Below are positions 1 through 8,091 of a DNA stretch of 33,534 nucleotides, in pieces; within the stretch, counting starts at the first letter, position 1; each line of letters starts with the position of its first letter. The DNA is from Arthrobacter sp. Soil736. Lineage in GTDB: Bacteria > Actinomycetota > Actinomycetes > Actinomycetales > Micrococcaceae. Position numbers and translations under genes: made by a program. Location: assembly GCF_001428005.1 (NCBI RefSeq), contig NZ_LMSB01000073.1:1-33534 (forward strand), written 5' to 3'. The notes beneath the pieces were generated by a model. That model worked only from the letters and a program-made list of their open reading frames with translations, did no database searches and was not told the DNA's origin.

Positions 1-2
1 GA

Positions 3-71
3 AACAACGCCATCAGCAAACTCAACAGCCTTGGCTTCACCGTCACCCTCACTCCGTCCCCGGCGGCCTAA
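3..71 (+). CDS. C-terminal end of an unidentified protein (partial)
   Basis: The window opens inside a reading frame that ends at TAA 69-71. The visible tail reads approximately NNAISKLNSLGFTVTL followed by TPSPAA. Third codon positions are mostly C or G, as in the real genes here, and a terminator-like hairpin follows about 100 bases on, so I take this as a true gene end. The pattern of a short helix followed by LGF-VTL-P recalls the C-termini of some transposases, but 22 residues are too few to assign a family. Confidence 0.4.
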   Translation, partial: NNAISKLNSLGFTVTLTPSPAA

Positions 72-141
72 CCGACTTCTACTTTCGTGTTAGTTGGGTG
101 GGGCGCGCCACTGGCAGAACCCGAGGCAGTGGGGGAGTGCG

Positions 142-159
142 GCCCTGCCCCGGCAGGGC
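142..159 (+). terminator. GC-rich hairpin downstream of the partial gene
   Basis: GCCCTGCC and GGCAGGGC form a perfect 8-bp stem around two C residues. There is no T-run behind it, so termination by this hairpin alone is uncertain. It may act together with the stronger hairpin at 175-214. Confidence 0.3.
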
Positions 160-174
160 GGCGCGGGGCATTTG

Positions 175-214
175 GACGACGACGGCGGGATACCCGCCCG
201 TCGTCGTTTTCGCC
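175..214 (+). terminator. Rho-independent terminator candidate
   Basis: The arms CGACGACGGCGGG and CCCGCCCGTCGTCG pair around ATA with a single bulge, giving a stem of about 13 bp. TTTTC follows directly on the plus strand, so it is suited to ending transcription from the left edge. The stretch 215-622 between this and the TM2 gene shows no convincing gene. Confidence 0.55.
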
Positions 215-622
215 TAATGCCGGGAGCTTCACAGGCCGCCATACGGCGTGTTCCGGAACGCCACGCGGCGGTGACGCTCGGAGTCCGTGAAGGCAGGTAT
301 CATCCCTTCTGGGGGCGGGGACGCCGCACTTCAAATTGGGGGATATCAGCGCATGTGCATGCCATAAAAGCCTACGGAATCCGGCGAGCTTTCAGTGACC
401 TGCGGGGCATCTGAAAGGTGCTTGCCGCACCGGGCCACGGCCCGTCACGCTCCGGAGGATCCGGCCTGCTCCTGCCTGCTGAACCTGCCGTCCCAGCCCC
501 TTCCGCCGAACCAACTGCCTGCTGAGCATTACGGCTCCGTTGGCATGGCGGCAACCTCCCGCACCACCACTACTCCGCGCACAATCGGTGACCCCTGCCG
601 TCGCCAGCCCGAAAGGACAACC

Positions 623-1693
623 ATGAGCCAGCCCGGCCCAACCCCGCCGCCACCGCCTGCCTCCGACTACACCACCTACGGTGTGCCTCAGTTTCCCGCC
701 GGGCAGCAGTATGGCGACGGGCAGTATCTTGGCCAGTTCGGGGCACCGCAGCAGTTCCCCGCTGTCCCGCAGAAGTCCTTCCTCACCACCTGGCTGCTGT
801 CGCTGTTCCTGGGCGGGCTGGGCGTGGACCGCTTTTACCTGGGAAAGATCGGCACCGGCATCGCCAAGCTGCTCACCGCGGGCGGCCTGGGCGTCTGGTC
901 GCTCGTGGACCTGATCGTCACGCTGGCCGGCAAGCAGACTGACAAGAACCGGCAGCCGCTGGCGGGGCATCGGCAGCACAAAGTTCTTGCAATTGTTGTC
1001 TCAGCCGTCCTGTTGGTGGGCGGCATGGTCATCGGAGCGGTCAGCGGGGCCGTGGCGGCCCTGGCCATCCAGAGCGCTGCTACCTCGCCGATCATCTCGG
1101 CTGCACCGGTTACGGATGAAGCGGCCGCTGCTGCCGATTCCTCCGAGGCGCCCTCGGCGTCCGCGGAAGCAACGGCGGACCGGCCGCACCTCGTGGCAAA
1201 GACCCTGACCGGTACCGGAGACGACATCAAGACCGTGGACCTGAAGGGAATGCCCGCGCTGGTGACCTTCACCTGCAAGGCGTGCTCCGGCAACACGGTG
1301 CTGGGGACCAACGGGGCCGAGATCATGCTGGTGAACACCATCGGAGGCTACACGGGCTCGCACCTCGTGGACACCAGCACCGGTTCACCCACGTCCGAGT
1401 TCACCGTCCACGCTGACGCGGCCTGGACCCTGAAGGTGGAGGATCTGGACGCCGTGCCCACGGCCGCGGGCAAGGCAAGCGGGCATGGCGACATGGTCAT
1501 CTACTGGGATGCGCCCAGCGACCAGGCTGCCGTCACCAACAAGGGCGCGGGGCAGTTTCTGGTGGAGGGCTTTGGAACCGAGATCCCGGAACTGCCCGTT
1601 GACGGGGAGGGCGCCTACAGCGGCACCGTCCAGCTGACGCCCGGCTTCGTCCAGGTGAAGTCCGAGGGCTCCTGGACCATCACCGCGAAGTAG
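623..1693 (+). CDS. TM2-domain membrane protein with C-terminal extracytoplasmic domain
   Basis: 356 residues from ATG 623, chosen because GAAAGGACAA precedes it and the in-frame extension to 395 lacks protein-like composition. A proline-rich start (residues 1-45) leads into a TM2 domain: two hydrophobic helices around the turn LGGLGVDRFYLGKIGTG, then a short basic stretch and a third strong helix (about residues 115-145). An Ala/Ser/Glu-rich linker follows, and the last 180 residues or so form a beta-rich domain with the pair TCKAC, probably outside the membrane. TM2 proteins of Actinobacteria often carry such variable extensions; their function is generally unknown. It appears to be transcribed alone. 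Confidence 0.85.
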   Translation: MSQPGPTPPPPPASDYTTYGVPQFPAGQQYGDGQYLGQFGAPQQFPAVPQKSFLTTWLLSLFLGGLGVDRFYLGKIGTGIAKLLTAGGLGVWSLVDLIVTLAGKQTDKNRQPLAGHRQHKVLAIVVSAVLLVGGMVIGAVSGAVAALAIQSAATSPIISAAPVTDEAAAAADSSEAPSASAEATADRPHLVAKTLTGTGDDIKTVDLKGMPALVTFTCKACSGNTVLGTNGAEIMLVNTIGGYTGSHLVDTSTGSPTSEFTVHADAAWTLKVEDLDAVPTAAGKASGHGDMVIYWDAPSDQAAVTNKGAGQFLVEGFGTEIPELPVDGEGAYSGTVQLTPGFVQVKSEGSWTITAK

Positions 1694-1740
1694 CAGCATC
1701 AGGGTACGGCCGCGCGAGCAGGTGGCCTGACTCGAAAACC

Positions 1741-1779
1741 AGACGGCCCCGCCGGACTTCCCGTCCGGCAGGGCCATCT
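1741..1779 (+). terminator. Terminator hairpin after the TM2 gene
   Basis: AGACGGCCCCGCCGGAC and GTCCGGCAGGGCCATCT pair around TTCCC with two mismatched positions, about 50 bases beyond the TM2 stop codon. The tail is CTGTTTG, so the U-tract is weak. Confidence 0.5.
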
Positions 1780-1799
1780 GTTTGCCGGGCCACCTGCCA

Positions 1800-2547
1800 A
1801 GGAGAGACGACGGCGGGACGGCCGCCCGGGCGGGCTCCGCCGTCGTGCTGTCCAATGAGGGAACGATCAGCCCTGCGGTGCGTACGCCTTCGGCAGCTTC
1901 AGGCTGCGATCCTCCATGAGGGTGCGCAGACGGGCAGCCAGAACTGCTCATTGAACTACGTGGGCGCTCTGACATGGATCATCTTCCTGGCCGGGAATGC
2001 ACTCGGCGTCGCCTACCAAGGGACGTTCTGCACAAAACGCAACGCCTGCACGAGCAGCCAGTGATCACAACGCTAAGTACAGGAAAGCTGGCTAAAGTTG
2101 CCGGCGCTCCGACATGGGCGGACAGCTTCCAAGCAAACCAAGCCTCGGACGTCGAGCGAATGCAGCCTCTGGGTCCGGCTCCTTGGGCACGGATCAGGAG
2201 GAACGCCGGCTAACCCAGCCACGTGTGCTTGGATTCACGGCACCTTGGCGCTGCCCGCTGACCTTACAGCTTTCCTTGGTGCCGTGCGAGGAGGTTTAGT
2301 TGCCGTGAAACGGCTTCTAGTCGATCGGCTCGCGACGCCGGCCTTTTGTTCATTCGGCGTTTCGGTTCGGGCGAGCCATGAGCAGACACGACACGTACGC
2401 GCGAAGGACTGGATTGCTGGTCGGACGCCGAGGTAGAGAGAGGGTCGTGGAATACCATCTCCGGACCGAGGTGTGGGGGAGCTACGGCCGGCAACGACTT
2501 CGGGCTGTTGCGGCTGGGGTCCGTGGCCATACTGGACATAGCCTCAG
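1800..2547. other. Intergenic stretch with no supported gene
   Basis: Several open frames of 60-112 codons overlap here on both strands. None has a clear ribosome site, consistent codon bias or a recognisable motif. Base composition looks less GC-rich than in the neighbouring genes. I see no tRNA, repeat array or transposon end. It may be decayed coding DNA. Confidence 0.5.
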
Positions 2548-2745
2548 TCACTGGAACGCGCCCAGTTGAACATTAACAGCCAGGAGGACGGCACCCAGGG
2601 CAAGGACTCCGGCGGAGATCTGCAATGGAACGTTGCCTTCGCACTTCCTCCCGCGGCATTCACGTCTTGCTGACCACGGTAGATGCGAGACTGCGCTTGA
2701 GCTGGTTAGGAGCCCCGCTGTGATGAGCAAGATCAGGCTGAGCAT
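2548..2745 (-). CDS. Small predicted membrane protein (hypothetical)
   Basis: 65 residues from ATG 2745. Two hydrophobic helices (about residues 1-18 and 42-60) flank a basic, cysteine-containing loop (RRECRGRKC). GGAAAG lies about 14 bases before the ATG, farther than ideal. The frame is open upstream back to a TAG at 2803-2805, which is also the stop codon of the SH3-like ORF. The upstream codons read ADYGNTSARKPLRKVGPGA, a basic lead-in that would suit a membrane protein. It could be an independent gene, or the second half of a gene cut by a nonsense mutation. No family recognised. Confidence 0.4.
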   Translation of the reverse strand: MLSLILLITAGLLTSSSAVSHLPWSARRECRGRKCEGNVPLQISAGVLALGAVLLAVNVQLGAFQ

Positions 2746-2802
2746 TGCACCAGGCCCGACTTTCCGCAGAGGCTTTCGTGCCGACGTATTCCCATAGTCT
2801 GC

Positions 2803-3021
2803 CTAGTAGGAGTAGACATTGCCGGAAATCAGTAGGTCGTAGTCATCCTCGACATGGAAGAGGCGACGGTCTCCGATCTGGTCTGCCACCCAAATCGTTC
2901 GACCATCCTCAGTCCGCTCATCGATGGAACCCTTGTAGCATTCGACGCCCTGCCGGCAAAGAGTGATGACGTCTCCGCGCTGAAGGGACGTCCACATGGA
3001 TACACGACGGCTCTGTCGCAT
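2803..3021 (-). CDS. Small SH3-like hypothetical protein
   Basis: 72 residues from ATG 3021, preceded by AGAAAGGCACACAAAA. The longer frame to 3162 lacks a ribosome site and runs across the cupin regulatory region. The alternation of short hydrophobic and charged stretches (RGDVITLCRQGVECYKGSIDE, then RTIWVADQIGDRRLFHVEDD) suggests a small beta-barrel of SH3 or KOW type, with W, D and H residues as in ligand-binding versions. No signal peptide or membrane helix. Its function is unknown. The same frame continues past the TAG into the small membrane ORF. Confidence 0.5.
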   Translation of the reverse strand: MRQSRRVSMWTSLQRGDVITLCRQGVECYKGSIDERTEDGRTIWVADQIGDRRLFHVEDDYDLLISGNVYSY

Positions 3022-3151
3022 TTTTGTGTGCCTTTCTGTGAATTGCCTCGGTGGCCGGGGCCTCTGGCCTCGCCATCCTTGGCTCCGGAAGGACGGTACG
3101 TTGTCCGGGGCGGCCACCGGTGGAAAATCTTCCACCCCGAGTCTATCGTCG

Positions 3152-3163
3152 ATTGTTGACAAT
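3152..3163 (+). promoter_or_regulatory. Operator S1 (ATTGTTGACAAT) upstream of the cupin gene
   Basis: The arms ATTGT and ACAAT surround TG. The embedded TTGACA (3156-3161) could be the -35 box of the cupin promoter, about 75 bases before its ATG. The same core occurs near the aminotransferase and in the divergent region at 14.9 kb. FCD-type GntR regulators are known to bind TTGTnnACAA-like palindromes, and two such regulators are encoded nearby, so repression by one or both is inferred. Confidence 0.6.
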
Positions 3164-3237
3164 TGCTAGGATGAAAACCATGCCTTCCAAAGAGGTCAGG
3201 CATCTACGTACAGGGCGCAGCCCAAGAAGGAGCAACT

Positions 3238-3600
3238 ATGGTCAAGGCGACCGTCATGAGCGACGCGACAACAGCAAACCCGGGGGAGCACAAGTCCAAG
3301 GAAACCTCAATTACCGAAGGACAGACTGAGGTGTCCCTGCGTCTTTGGGCCAGGGACGACTTCAGGACGGGCATTTGGGAGGTAACCCCGGGAACGTTCA
3401 AGAGCACCCGGCCCGGCTACGACGAGATCTGCCAGATTCTGAGCGGGACCGCCACCATCACGGAGCCGGATGGCACCAGCTTCGATATCGGCCCGGGTTC
3501 CTTGTTCGTTACTCCTGCCGGCTGGGAGGGCAGCTGGACTATCCACGAGACGCTGCGCAAGATGTGGGTTGTTAAGGACCTTCCGGCCACGACCGAGTAA
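3238..3600 (+). CDS. Cupin-domain protein (COG3450/DUF861 type)
   Basis: 120 residues from ATG 3238, with AAGAAGGAGCAACT in front. A single small cupin barrel is visible: GIWEVTPGTFKST, then the turn Y-E-I-C-Q-I-L-SGTATIT, PDG, the FDIGPGSLFVTPAGWEGSW stretch and a final IHETLRKMWVV strand. This arrangement matches the small cupins related to ureidoglycine aminohydrolase that often sit beside amino acid or amine oxidation genes. The usual histidine ligands are mostly replaced here, so metal catalysis is doubtful and a binding or sensing role is possible. The shared operator upstream ties it to the catabolic island. It converges on regulator A, with a bidirectional terminator between them. Confidence 0.8.
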   Translation: MVKATVMSDATTANPGEHKSKETSITEGQTEVSLRLWARDDFRTGIWEVTPGTFKSTRPGYDEICQILSGTATITEPDGTSFDIGPGSLFVTPAGWEGSWTIHETLRKMWVVKDLPATTE

Positions 3601-3611
3601 TCCTCAAACCG

Positions 3612-3651
3612 CAAGAGCTCCCGGGCAGCAGCAGCTGTCCGGGAGCTCTTG
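3612..3651. terminator. Bidirectional terminator between cupin and regulator A
   Basis: CAAGAGCTCCCGG and CCGGGAGCTCTTG pair perfectly over 13 bp. Inside, GCAGC and GCTGT can extend the stem. It sits between convergent stop codons (3600 and 3690), so it can serve both transcripts. Confidence 0.75.
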
Positions 3652-3689
3652 TCCAGAAGCTGTTGCCAAGTGCTGCGCCTGCATGTCAG

Positions 3690-4361
3690 CTATCTGCTGG
3701 CGGTGAGATCCTCCACGGCCTTTTGCATGTGCCGTTTGATGGCGTTCTGAAGTCCCCTTCTGTCTCGTGCTTCCAGGAGATCCAGGATGTTCTGGTGCTC
3801 CTGCACGAGAACATCCACGCGAGGATAGGAGACTTCCAGACGGAGAATACACATTCGGGATTCGGCGGCCAGTGTCTCGTAGATCCGGATCAGGCGGGAA
3901 TTTCCTGTGCCTGCGACGAAGGAGGTGTGGAACTGCATGTCCAGCCGTGCGATCGCCTGCCAGTCGGAAACGGCAACCTGCTTCGCCATATCCTTGATGA
4001 TTCCCTGCAGCACGTCGCAGGTGTCTGTGATCTGTTCCTTCCGGCCATCCAGCAGTGTACTTGCTGCGGCTATTTCCACGGCCTCCCGGACGGCGTAGAT
4101 CTCCTTGATGTCCTCGGTTGTAAGGTCCAGGACGAACACTCCGCGGTTGCGGTGGTTGACCAGGATCCCTTCCTGGCACAGTCGCTGCAGTGCTTCCCGG
4201 AGCGGTCCCCTGGACGTGTGCAGTCGGCTGGCCATGGCAGATTCATTGATCTGCTCTCCCGGACGGAAGATCCCCTGCACGATTTGTTCCCGCAGTTGAT
4301 CGGCAATCAACTGGGCCGTGGGCCTTCCTTCCAGGACAAATAGTCCTTCGGTTGCCGCCAT
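3690..4361 (-). CDS. GntR-family regulator, FCD type (copy A)
   Basis: 223 residues from ATG 4361, chosen because GAGATGAGGAATGAC precedes it and the second regulator begins at the matching residue. An N-terminal winged helix (about 10-80, with PLREALQRLCQEGILV and the wing HRNRGVFVLDL) is followed by an all-helical FCD ligand domain (about 85-220). FCD metal/ligand positions are suggested by RLDMQFHTSFV, VQEHQNILDLLEARD and IKRHMQKAVEDL. FCD regulators usually repress acid or amino acid catabolic genes and release DNA when the substrate binds. It is the last gene after the set A transporter, consistent with autoregulation. It is nearly the same protein as the regulator at 7362-8054. Confidence 0.9.
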   Translation of the reverse strand: MAATEGLFVLEGRPTAQLIADQLREQIVQGIFRPGEQINESAMASRLHTSRGPLREALQRLCQEGILVNHRNRGVFVLDLTTEDIKEIYAVREAVEIAAASTLLDGRKEQITDTCDVLQGIIKDMAKQVAVSDWQAIARLDMQFHTSFVAGTGNSRLIRIYETLAAESRMCILRLEVSYPRVDVLVQEHQNILDLLEARDRRGLQNAIKRHMQKAVEDLTASR

Positions 4362-4484
4362 GTCATTCCTCATCTCACTCTTCGGCATATTACATCTACT
4401 AGATAGCGCAGGACGCGTGCAGCCCTGGAGACCCTATCCGGCCCGAGGCCTTATGCGATTCACTTGGCTCTTTTCCGTTCATTG

Positions 4485-5252
4485 TTAGAGCACCTTTTCC
4501 AGGAAGGACTGGGTCCGGCGCTCCTTGGGATTGCGGAGGATTTCCCTGGCGTCGCCGCGTTCGACGATGCAGCCTTCGTCCATGAAGATCAGGGAGTCTG
4601 CGACTTCGCGGGCGAACCCCATTTCGTGGGTTACCACGACCATGGTCATCCCTTTGCTGGCCAGGTCCTTCATTACGGCGAGGACTTCACCGACCTTTTC
4701 GGGGTCCAGGGCGGACGTGGGTTCATCGAAGAGCATGATCTCGGGGTCCATCGCCAAGGACCGCGCCACCGCTACCCGCTGCTGTTGTCCTCCCGAAAGC
4801 TGCGCTGGATAGTAGTCGCCGAAACCGCTGAGGCCGACGCTGGCCAACAGCTCGTGAGCCTGCCTGGCTGCTGCCCCCTTTTCGGCCCCTTTGACCAGCA
4901 CGGGGCCGGCCATGACGTTTTCCTGGGCAGTCATGTTGGGGAAGAGGTTGAATTGCTGGAAGACCATGCCGATTCTGGTGCGTTGTTCGGCGATTTTCTT
5001 CTTGTTGAGGCGATGGTAGGCGGTTTCAGTTTCGTAGTACCCCAAGTCTTCACCGTTGACTTTCAGGACTCCGGTATCGACGGTCTCCAGGCCGTTGATG
5101 CAGCGGAGGAGCGTTGATTTGCCGGAGCCGCTGGGGCCAATGATGCAACAGACCTCACCGCTGGCGATGTCCAGATCGACGTCTTTCAAGACTAATTTGG
5201 GGCCGAAAGATTTTCGGATGGCTCGGGCGTGAATGGTGCCGTCGGTGTTCAT
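4485..5252 (-). CDS. Polar amino acid ABC transporter ATPase (copy A)
   Basis: 255 residues, the usual length for GlnQ/HisP-type ATPases. The Walker A motif GPSGSGKST is at residues 39-47, the signature LSGGQQQR near 150, and Walker B IMLFDEPTSALDP follows; a switch histidine lies in VVVTHEMGFA. It hydrolyses ATP at the inner face of the membrane to drive import through the permease. The start overlaps the permease stop by four bases (ATGA), indicating translational coupling. An insertion around YYETETAYHRLNKKKIAEQRTR after the Q-loop region is shared with copy B. The transported substrate cannot be told from this subunit. Confidence 0.95.
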   Translation of the reverse strand: MNTDGTIHARAIRKSFGPKLVLKDVDLDIASGEVCCIIGPSGSGKSTLLRCINGLETVDTGVLKVNGEDLGYYETETAYHRLNKKKIAEQRTRIGMVFQQFNLFPNMTAQENVMAGPVLVKGAEKGAAARQAHELLASVGLSGFGDYYPAQLSGGQQQRVAVARSLAMDPEIMLFDEPTSALDPEKVGEVLAVMKDLASKGMTMVVVTHEMGFAREVADSLIFMDEGCIVERGDAREILRNPKERRTQSFLEKVL

Positions 5253-6181
5253 CGGGCAATACCTTCCGGTGCTGTCAGCACAACCTTTTTCGCCTTCCGG
5301 GGAAGCAGGGAAGTTGCACGGGAGTATTTTTTCTCGAGCTGGGCTTGCGGGTAGCTCAGGAGAAGGGTCATCACGAGGTACCAGAGGCTGGCGACGATCA
5401 GCAGCGGGATGGTCTCGTAGGTGCGGGCGTAGATGAGTTGGGCGCTTTGGAGCAGTTCGGCGACGCCCAGCACGCTGACGAGGGAGGTTTCCTTGAACAT
5501 GCCGATGACCTGGTTTCCGGTCGCCGGGATGATCGAGGGCATGGCCTGGGGAATGATGACCTTGCGCATCTTCATCGCCCCGCTCATTCCCAGCGAGTCG
5601 GCGGCCTCGATCTGGCCCTTGCCGACGGCAGCGAACCCTCCTCGGATGATCTCCGCCATGTAGGCGGCTTCATTGAGGGTCAGGCCGATCAGGGCCGCCG
5701 TGATGGGCGCTATCAGGGCGTTGACATCGACGGCGGTGCTGATGTCGGTGAACGGAATTCCGATGGTCAGGTTCGGGTACAGCGCAGCGATGTTGAACCA
5801 GAAGATGAGCTGCACCAGGACCGGTGTGCCACGGAACAGAGTGATGTAGACGCCGGCCGTGGCCGCGATCGGTTTGATGCTGGAGGACCGCATGATCGCC
5901 AGCACCAGACCCAGAAGCGTTCCGAAGACCATGCTGGCGACCGTGAGGAAGATGGTGAGCATCAGGCCGCGGATGATGGTTTCGTGGGTGAAGTACCGGG
6001 CGACCACATGCCACTTGAAGTTTGGATTGGTCGATACGGAAAAGAGAATGCCCACGGCCAGCAGGCAACATATGATCCAGGCGAAGTATTCGAAGGTACT
6101 TCGCCGCCGCAGCCGTGGTTTGAGTGCCGGGTCTACCCCGCTCACGGTGGTTTCACGTCTGTGGCCATTGGAATTCAGCAC
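5249..6181 (-). CDS. Polar amino acid ABC transporter permease (copy A)
   Basis: 310 residues counted from GTG 6181, eight bases after the binding-protein stop. A second GTG at 6145 is equally possible, because homology with copy B begins there (SGVDPALKPRLRRRSTFE). A cytoplasmic lead and one helix (about 35-52) precede the HisM/GlnP-type domain with about five helices. The EAA loop that docks the ATPase is clear: EAAYMAEIIRGGF, then GKGQIEAADSLGMS. FRGTPVLVQL is the typical family motif near residue 140. It would form the membrane channel, as a homodimer if no other permease is made. Operon order is binding protein, permease, ATPase, regulator. Confidence 0.93.
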   Translation of the reverse strand: MLNSNGHRRETTVSGVDPALKPRLRRRSTFEYFAWIICCLLAVGILFSVSTNPNFKWHVVARYFTHETIIRGLMLTIFLTVASMVFGTLLGLVLAIMRSSSIKPIAATAGVYITLFRGTPVLVQLIFWFNIAALYPNLTIGIPFTDISTAVDVNALIAPITAALIGLTLNEAAYMAEIIRGGFAAVGKGQIEAADSLGMSGAMKMRKVIIPQAMPSIIPATGNQVIGMFKETSLVSVLGVAELLQSAQLIYARTYETIPLLIVASLWYLVMTLLLSYPQAQLEKKYSRATSLLPRKAKKVVLTAPEGIAR

Positions 6182-6189
6182 AGTGTCCC

Positions 6190-7116
6190 CTAGTTAAGCT
6201 TTGCTTCGGTAATGGCGCCTGATTCGAGGCCCCAATTGGCGAGCGACTTCTTGTATTCGGCGCTGTCGAGAACGGACTGGACGGCCTTCTGCAGGGCCGG
6301 CGTCAGCGGCGAGCCCTTCTTTAGGGCAATGGCAACCACGTGATCCGAGCGCGTGTCCACCTGCGGAGTCAGAATCGTGAAAGTGTTCGGCTGCTGCGTT
6401 TCTGCCCAGACGAGCGAAACAGTGTCGTAGAAGACGCCGTCGATGCGCTTGGAGGCCAGCTGCGTGAGTGCCTCCTGGATGTTGGGAAGCGTGACGCCGT
6501 TGATGGCGGGCTTGCCCTTGGAGGTGCAGGTCCACTCAGAGACGTTCGGTAGATGCTTCAGCTGAGCATTCGAGCCTTTCGTGACCGCAATGCTCCTGCC
6601 GCACATATCATCGTTGCTGATATTTAGGGGATTGCCTGTGCTCACGGCAACAGAGACCCCTCCATTGAAGTAATCGATCATGTCCAGCACCTTCAGCCGC
6701 TCAGCGCTGGGGGACATGGTGGTGGCGGTGAAGTCATAGCGGCCACCGTCAAGACCGGGAATGATGGTGTCGAACGCAGTGTTCTCGAACTTCAGCTTCA
6801 GTCCAAGTTTCTTGGCAATCAGCCGTGCCATGTCTGGGTTGAGGCCGATGGGTGTGCTGTTGTCATCGGCGAGGAAGGTCGTGGGCGGGTAGTGAAGGTC
6901 CATGGCCACCGTGAGTTCGCCCTTGTCCTTGTAGGACTGCGGCAAGAGCTTGACCGCGGCATCGTCCGGCTGGACGCCCTCGGAGACGTCAGCCGTATTT
7001 GACGTGTTCGAGCCCTCCCGTGCCGGATCACTGCTGCAGCCGGCGCCGCTCGCGCCGAGTGCCAACAGAATCATCAATCCTGCAACTGCGCGCTGGACTT
7101 TGCTTCTGGTCTTCAT
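6190..7116 (-). CDS. Family 3 substrate-binding lipoprotein (copy A)
   Basis: 308 residues from ATG 7116 after CAGGGAAGCAGCG. A basic signal peptide (MKTRSKVQ) and hydrophobic core end at a lipobox-like GASGAGC, Cys about 27, somewhat irregular because position -3 is Gly, whereas copy B has a standard LSAC. Two alpha/beta lobes follow: LTVAMDLHYPPTTF and GLNPDMARLIAKKLGLKL in lobe 1, GRSIAVTKGSNAQ at the hinge, and KRIDGVFYDT in lobe 2. It captures an amino acid or related small polar solute outside the membrane. First gene of the set A operon; a degenerate operator lies about 100 bases upstream. Confidence 0.93.
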   Translation of the reverse strand: MKTRSKVQRAVAGLMILLALGASGAGCSSDPAREGSNTSNTADVSEGVQPDDAAVKLLPQSYKDKGELTVAMDLHYPPTTFLADDNSTPIGLNPDMARLIAKKLGLKLKFENTAFDTIIPGLDGGRYDFTATTMSPSAERLKVLDMIDYFNGGVSVAVSTGNPLNISNDDMCGRSIAVTKGSNAQLKHLPNVSEWTCTSKGKPAINGVTLPNIQEALTQLASKRIDGVFYDTVSLVWAETQQPNTFTILTPQVDTRSDHVVAIALKKGSPLTPALQKAVQSVLDSAEYKKSLANWGLESGAITEAKLN

Positions 7117-7212
7117 CGCTGCTTCCCTGGGCGAGGGCGTGGTGCCGGAGTCGACTCCTGATCGGACCGCCCCTAACGTTCTTACCTAATAATGGAACCA
7201 CCCGGATCGCAG

Positions 7213-7230
7213 ATCATCGACAATTTACAG
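7213..7230 (+). promoter_or_regulatory. Degenerate operator S2 upstream of set A
   Basis: ATCATCGACAATTTACAG matches the extended site at 14928 (TGTTGACAATTTACA) and the minus-strand site at 10856 over the right half, but the left arm is eroded. It lies in the 245-base gap between set A and regulator B. It may be a weak or one-sided binding site. Confidence 0.35.
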
Positions 7231-7296
7231 AAGTTTTTTTGGGTATCTTTTCGTCTCGTCTATACAGGTCGCGGGCTTCCCATAAGGGCAAAAGGG

Positions 7297-7334
7297 AAGA
7301 GGTGGCCAAGGTCCATGGGACCTGGCCACCTCTT
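7297..7334 (-). terminator. Terminator downstream of regulator B
   Basis: AAGAGGTGGCCA and TGGCCACCTCTT form a perfect 12-bp stem, extended inward by GGTCC/GGACC around ATG. On the minus strand CCCTTTTG follows, so it would end the long set B operon after regulator B. Confidence 0.7.
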
Positions 7335-7361
7335 TACTGTGGACCCTGCTCGAGGAATGCC

Positions 7362-8054
7362 CTAGGCGGTGATTTCGGTGTCTAGCCTCGCGACGGTGAG
7401 ATCCTCAACAGCCTTTTCCAGGTGGCGCTTGACGGCCTGCTGCAATCCCTTCCGGTCGCCCGCTTCGAGCAGGTCCAAAAGGTTCTGGTGTTCCTGGACC
7501 AGAACATCCAGGCGGGGGTAGGCAACTTCCAGGCTGAGAATGCACATTCTTGATTCGGCCGCGAGTGTCTCGTAAATCCGGATCAGACGGGTATTGCCCG
7601 TGCCTGCAACGAAGGTGGAGTGGAATTGCATGTCCAGCCGTGCAATCGCCTGCCAGTCGGATACGGCAACGTGCTTCGCCATGTCCCTTATGATTTCCTT
7701 GAGCACCCGGCAGGTGTCGTTGATCTGGTCCTGCCCGGCGTCCATCAAGGTGTTGGACGCGGCCAGTTCCACCGCCTCGCGGACGGCGTAGATCTCCTTG
7801 ATGTCGGCAGTCGAAAGCTCCAGGACGAAGACTCCACGGTTGCGGTGGCTGATCAGCAGACCCTCCTGGCACAGGCGCTGCAGTGCTTCCCTGAGTGGGC
7901 CCCTGGACGTACGCAACTGCGCGGCCACTGCAGATTCATTGATCTGCTGTCCAGGGCGGAAAGTCCCTTGGACGATTTGTTCCCGCAGCTGATCAGCGAT
8001 CAGCTGCGCCGTGGGTCTTCCTTCCAGGACAAATAGTCCTTCTGGTGCCGCCAT
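7362..8054 (-). CDS. GntR-family regulator, FCD type (copy B)
   Basis: 230 residues from ATG 8054, with AAGGGGG six bases in front; an ATG six bases upstream overlaps that ribosome site and is less likely. The winged helix (SRGPLREALQRLCQEGLLISHRNRGVFVLEL in two parts, residues about 45-80) and the FCD domain match copy A almost residue for residue. It carries a short extra tail ending RLDTEITA. It lies 37 bases after the dehydrogenase and ends the set B operon. The nearly identical recognition regions predict that both regulators bind the same palindrome; differences in the FCD domain would decide whether they answer to different effectors. Confidence 0.9.
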   Translation of the reverse strand: MAAPEGLFVLEGRPTAQLIADQLREQIVQGTFRPGQQINESAVAAQLRTSRGPLREALQRLCQEGLLISHRNRGVFVLELSTADIKEIYAVREAVELAASNTLMDAGQDQINDTCRVLKEIIRDMAKHVAVSDWQAIARLDMQFHSTFVAGTGNTRLIRIYETLAAESRMCILSLEVAYPRLDVLVQEHQNLLDLLEAGDRKGLQQAVKRHLEKAVEDLTVARLDTEITA

Positions 8055-8091
8055 TGGCATCCCCCTTCATTTCATTCTTCGGCTTACTGCG

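Noticed and set aside
395..622. N-terminal extension of the TM2 protein
   Set aside because: No ribosome site at 395 and the extension has no protein-like pattern; ATG 623 has a good site.
1855..2551. Five overlapping small frames in the low-GC gap
   Set aside because: No ribosome sites, no consistent codon use and no motif; several overlap each other on opposite strands.
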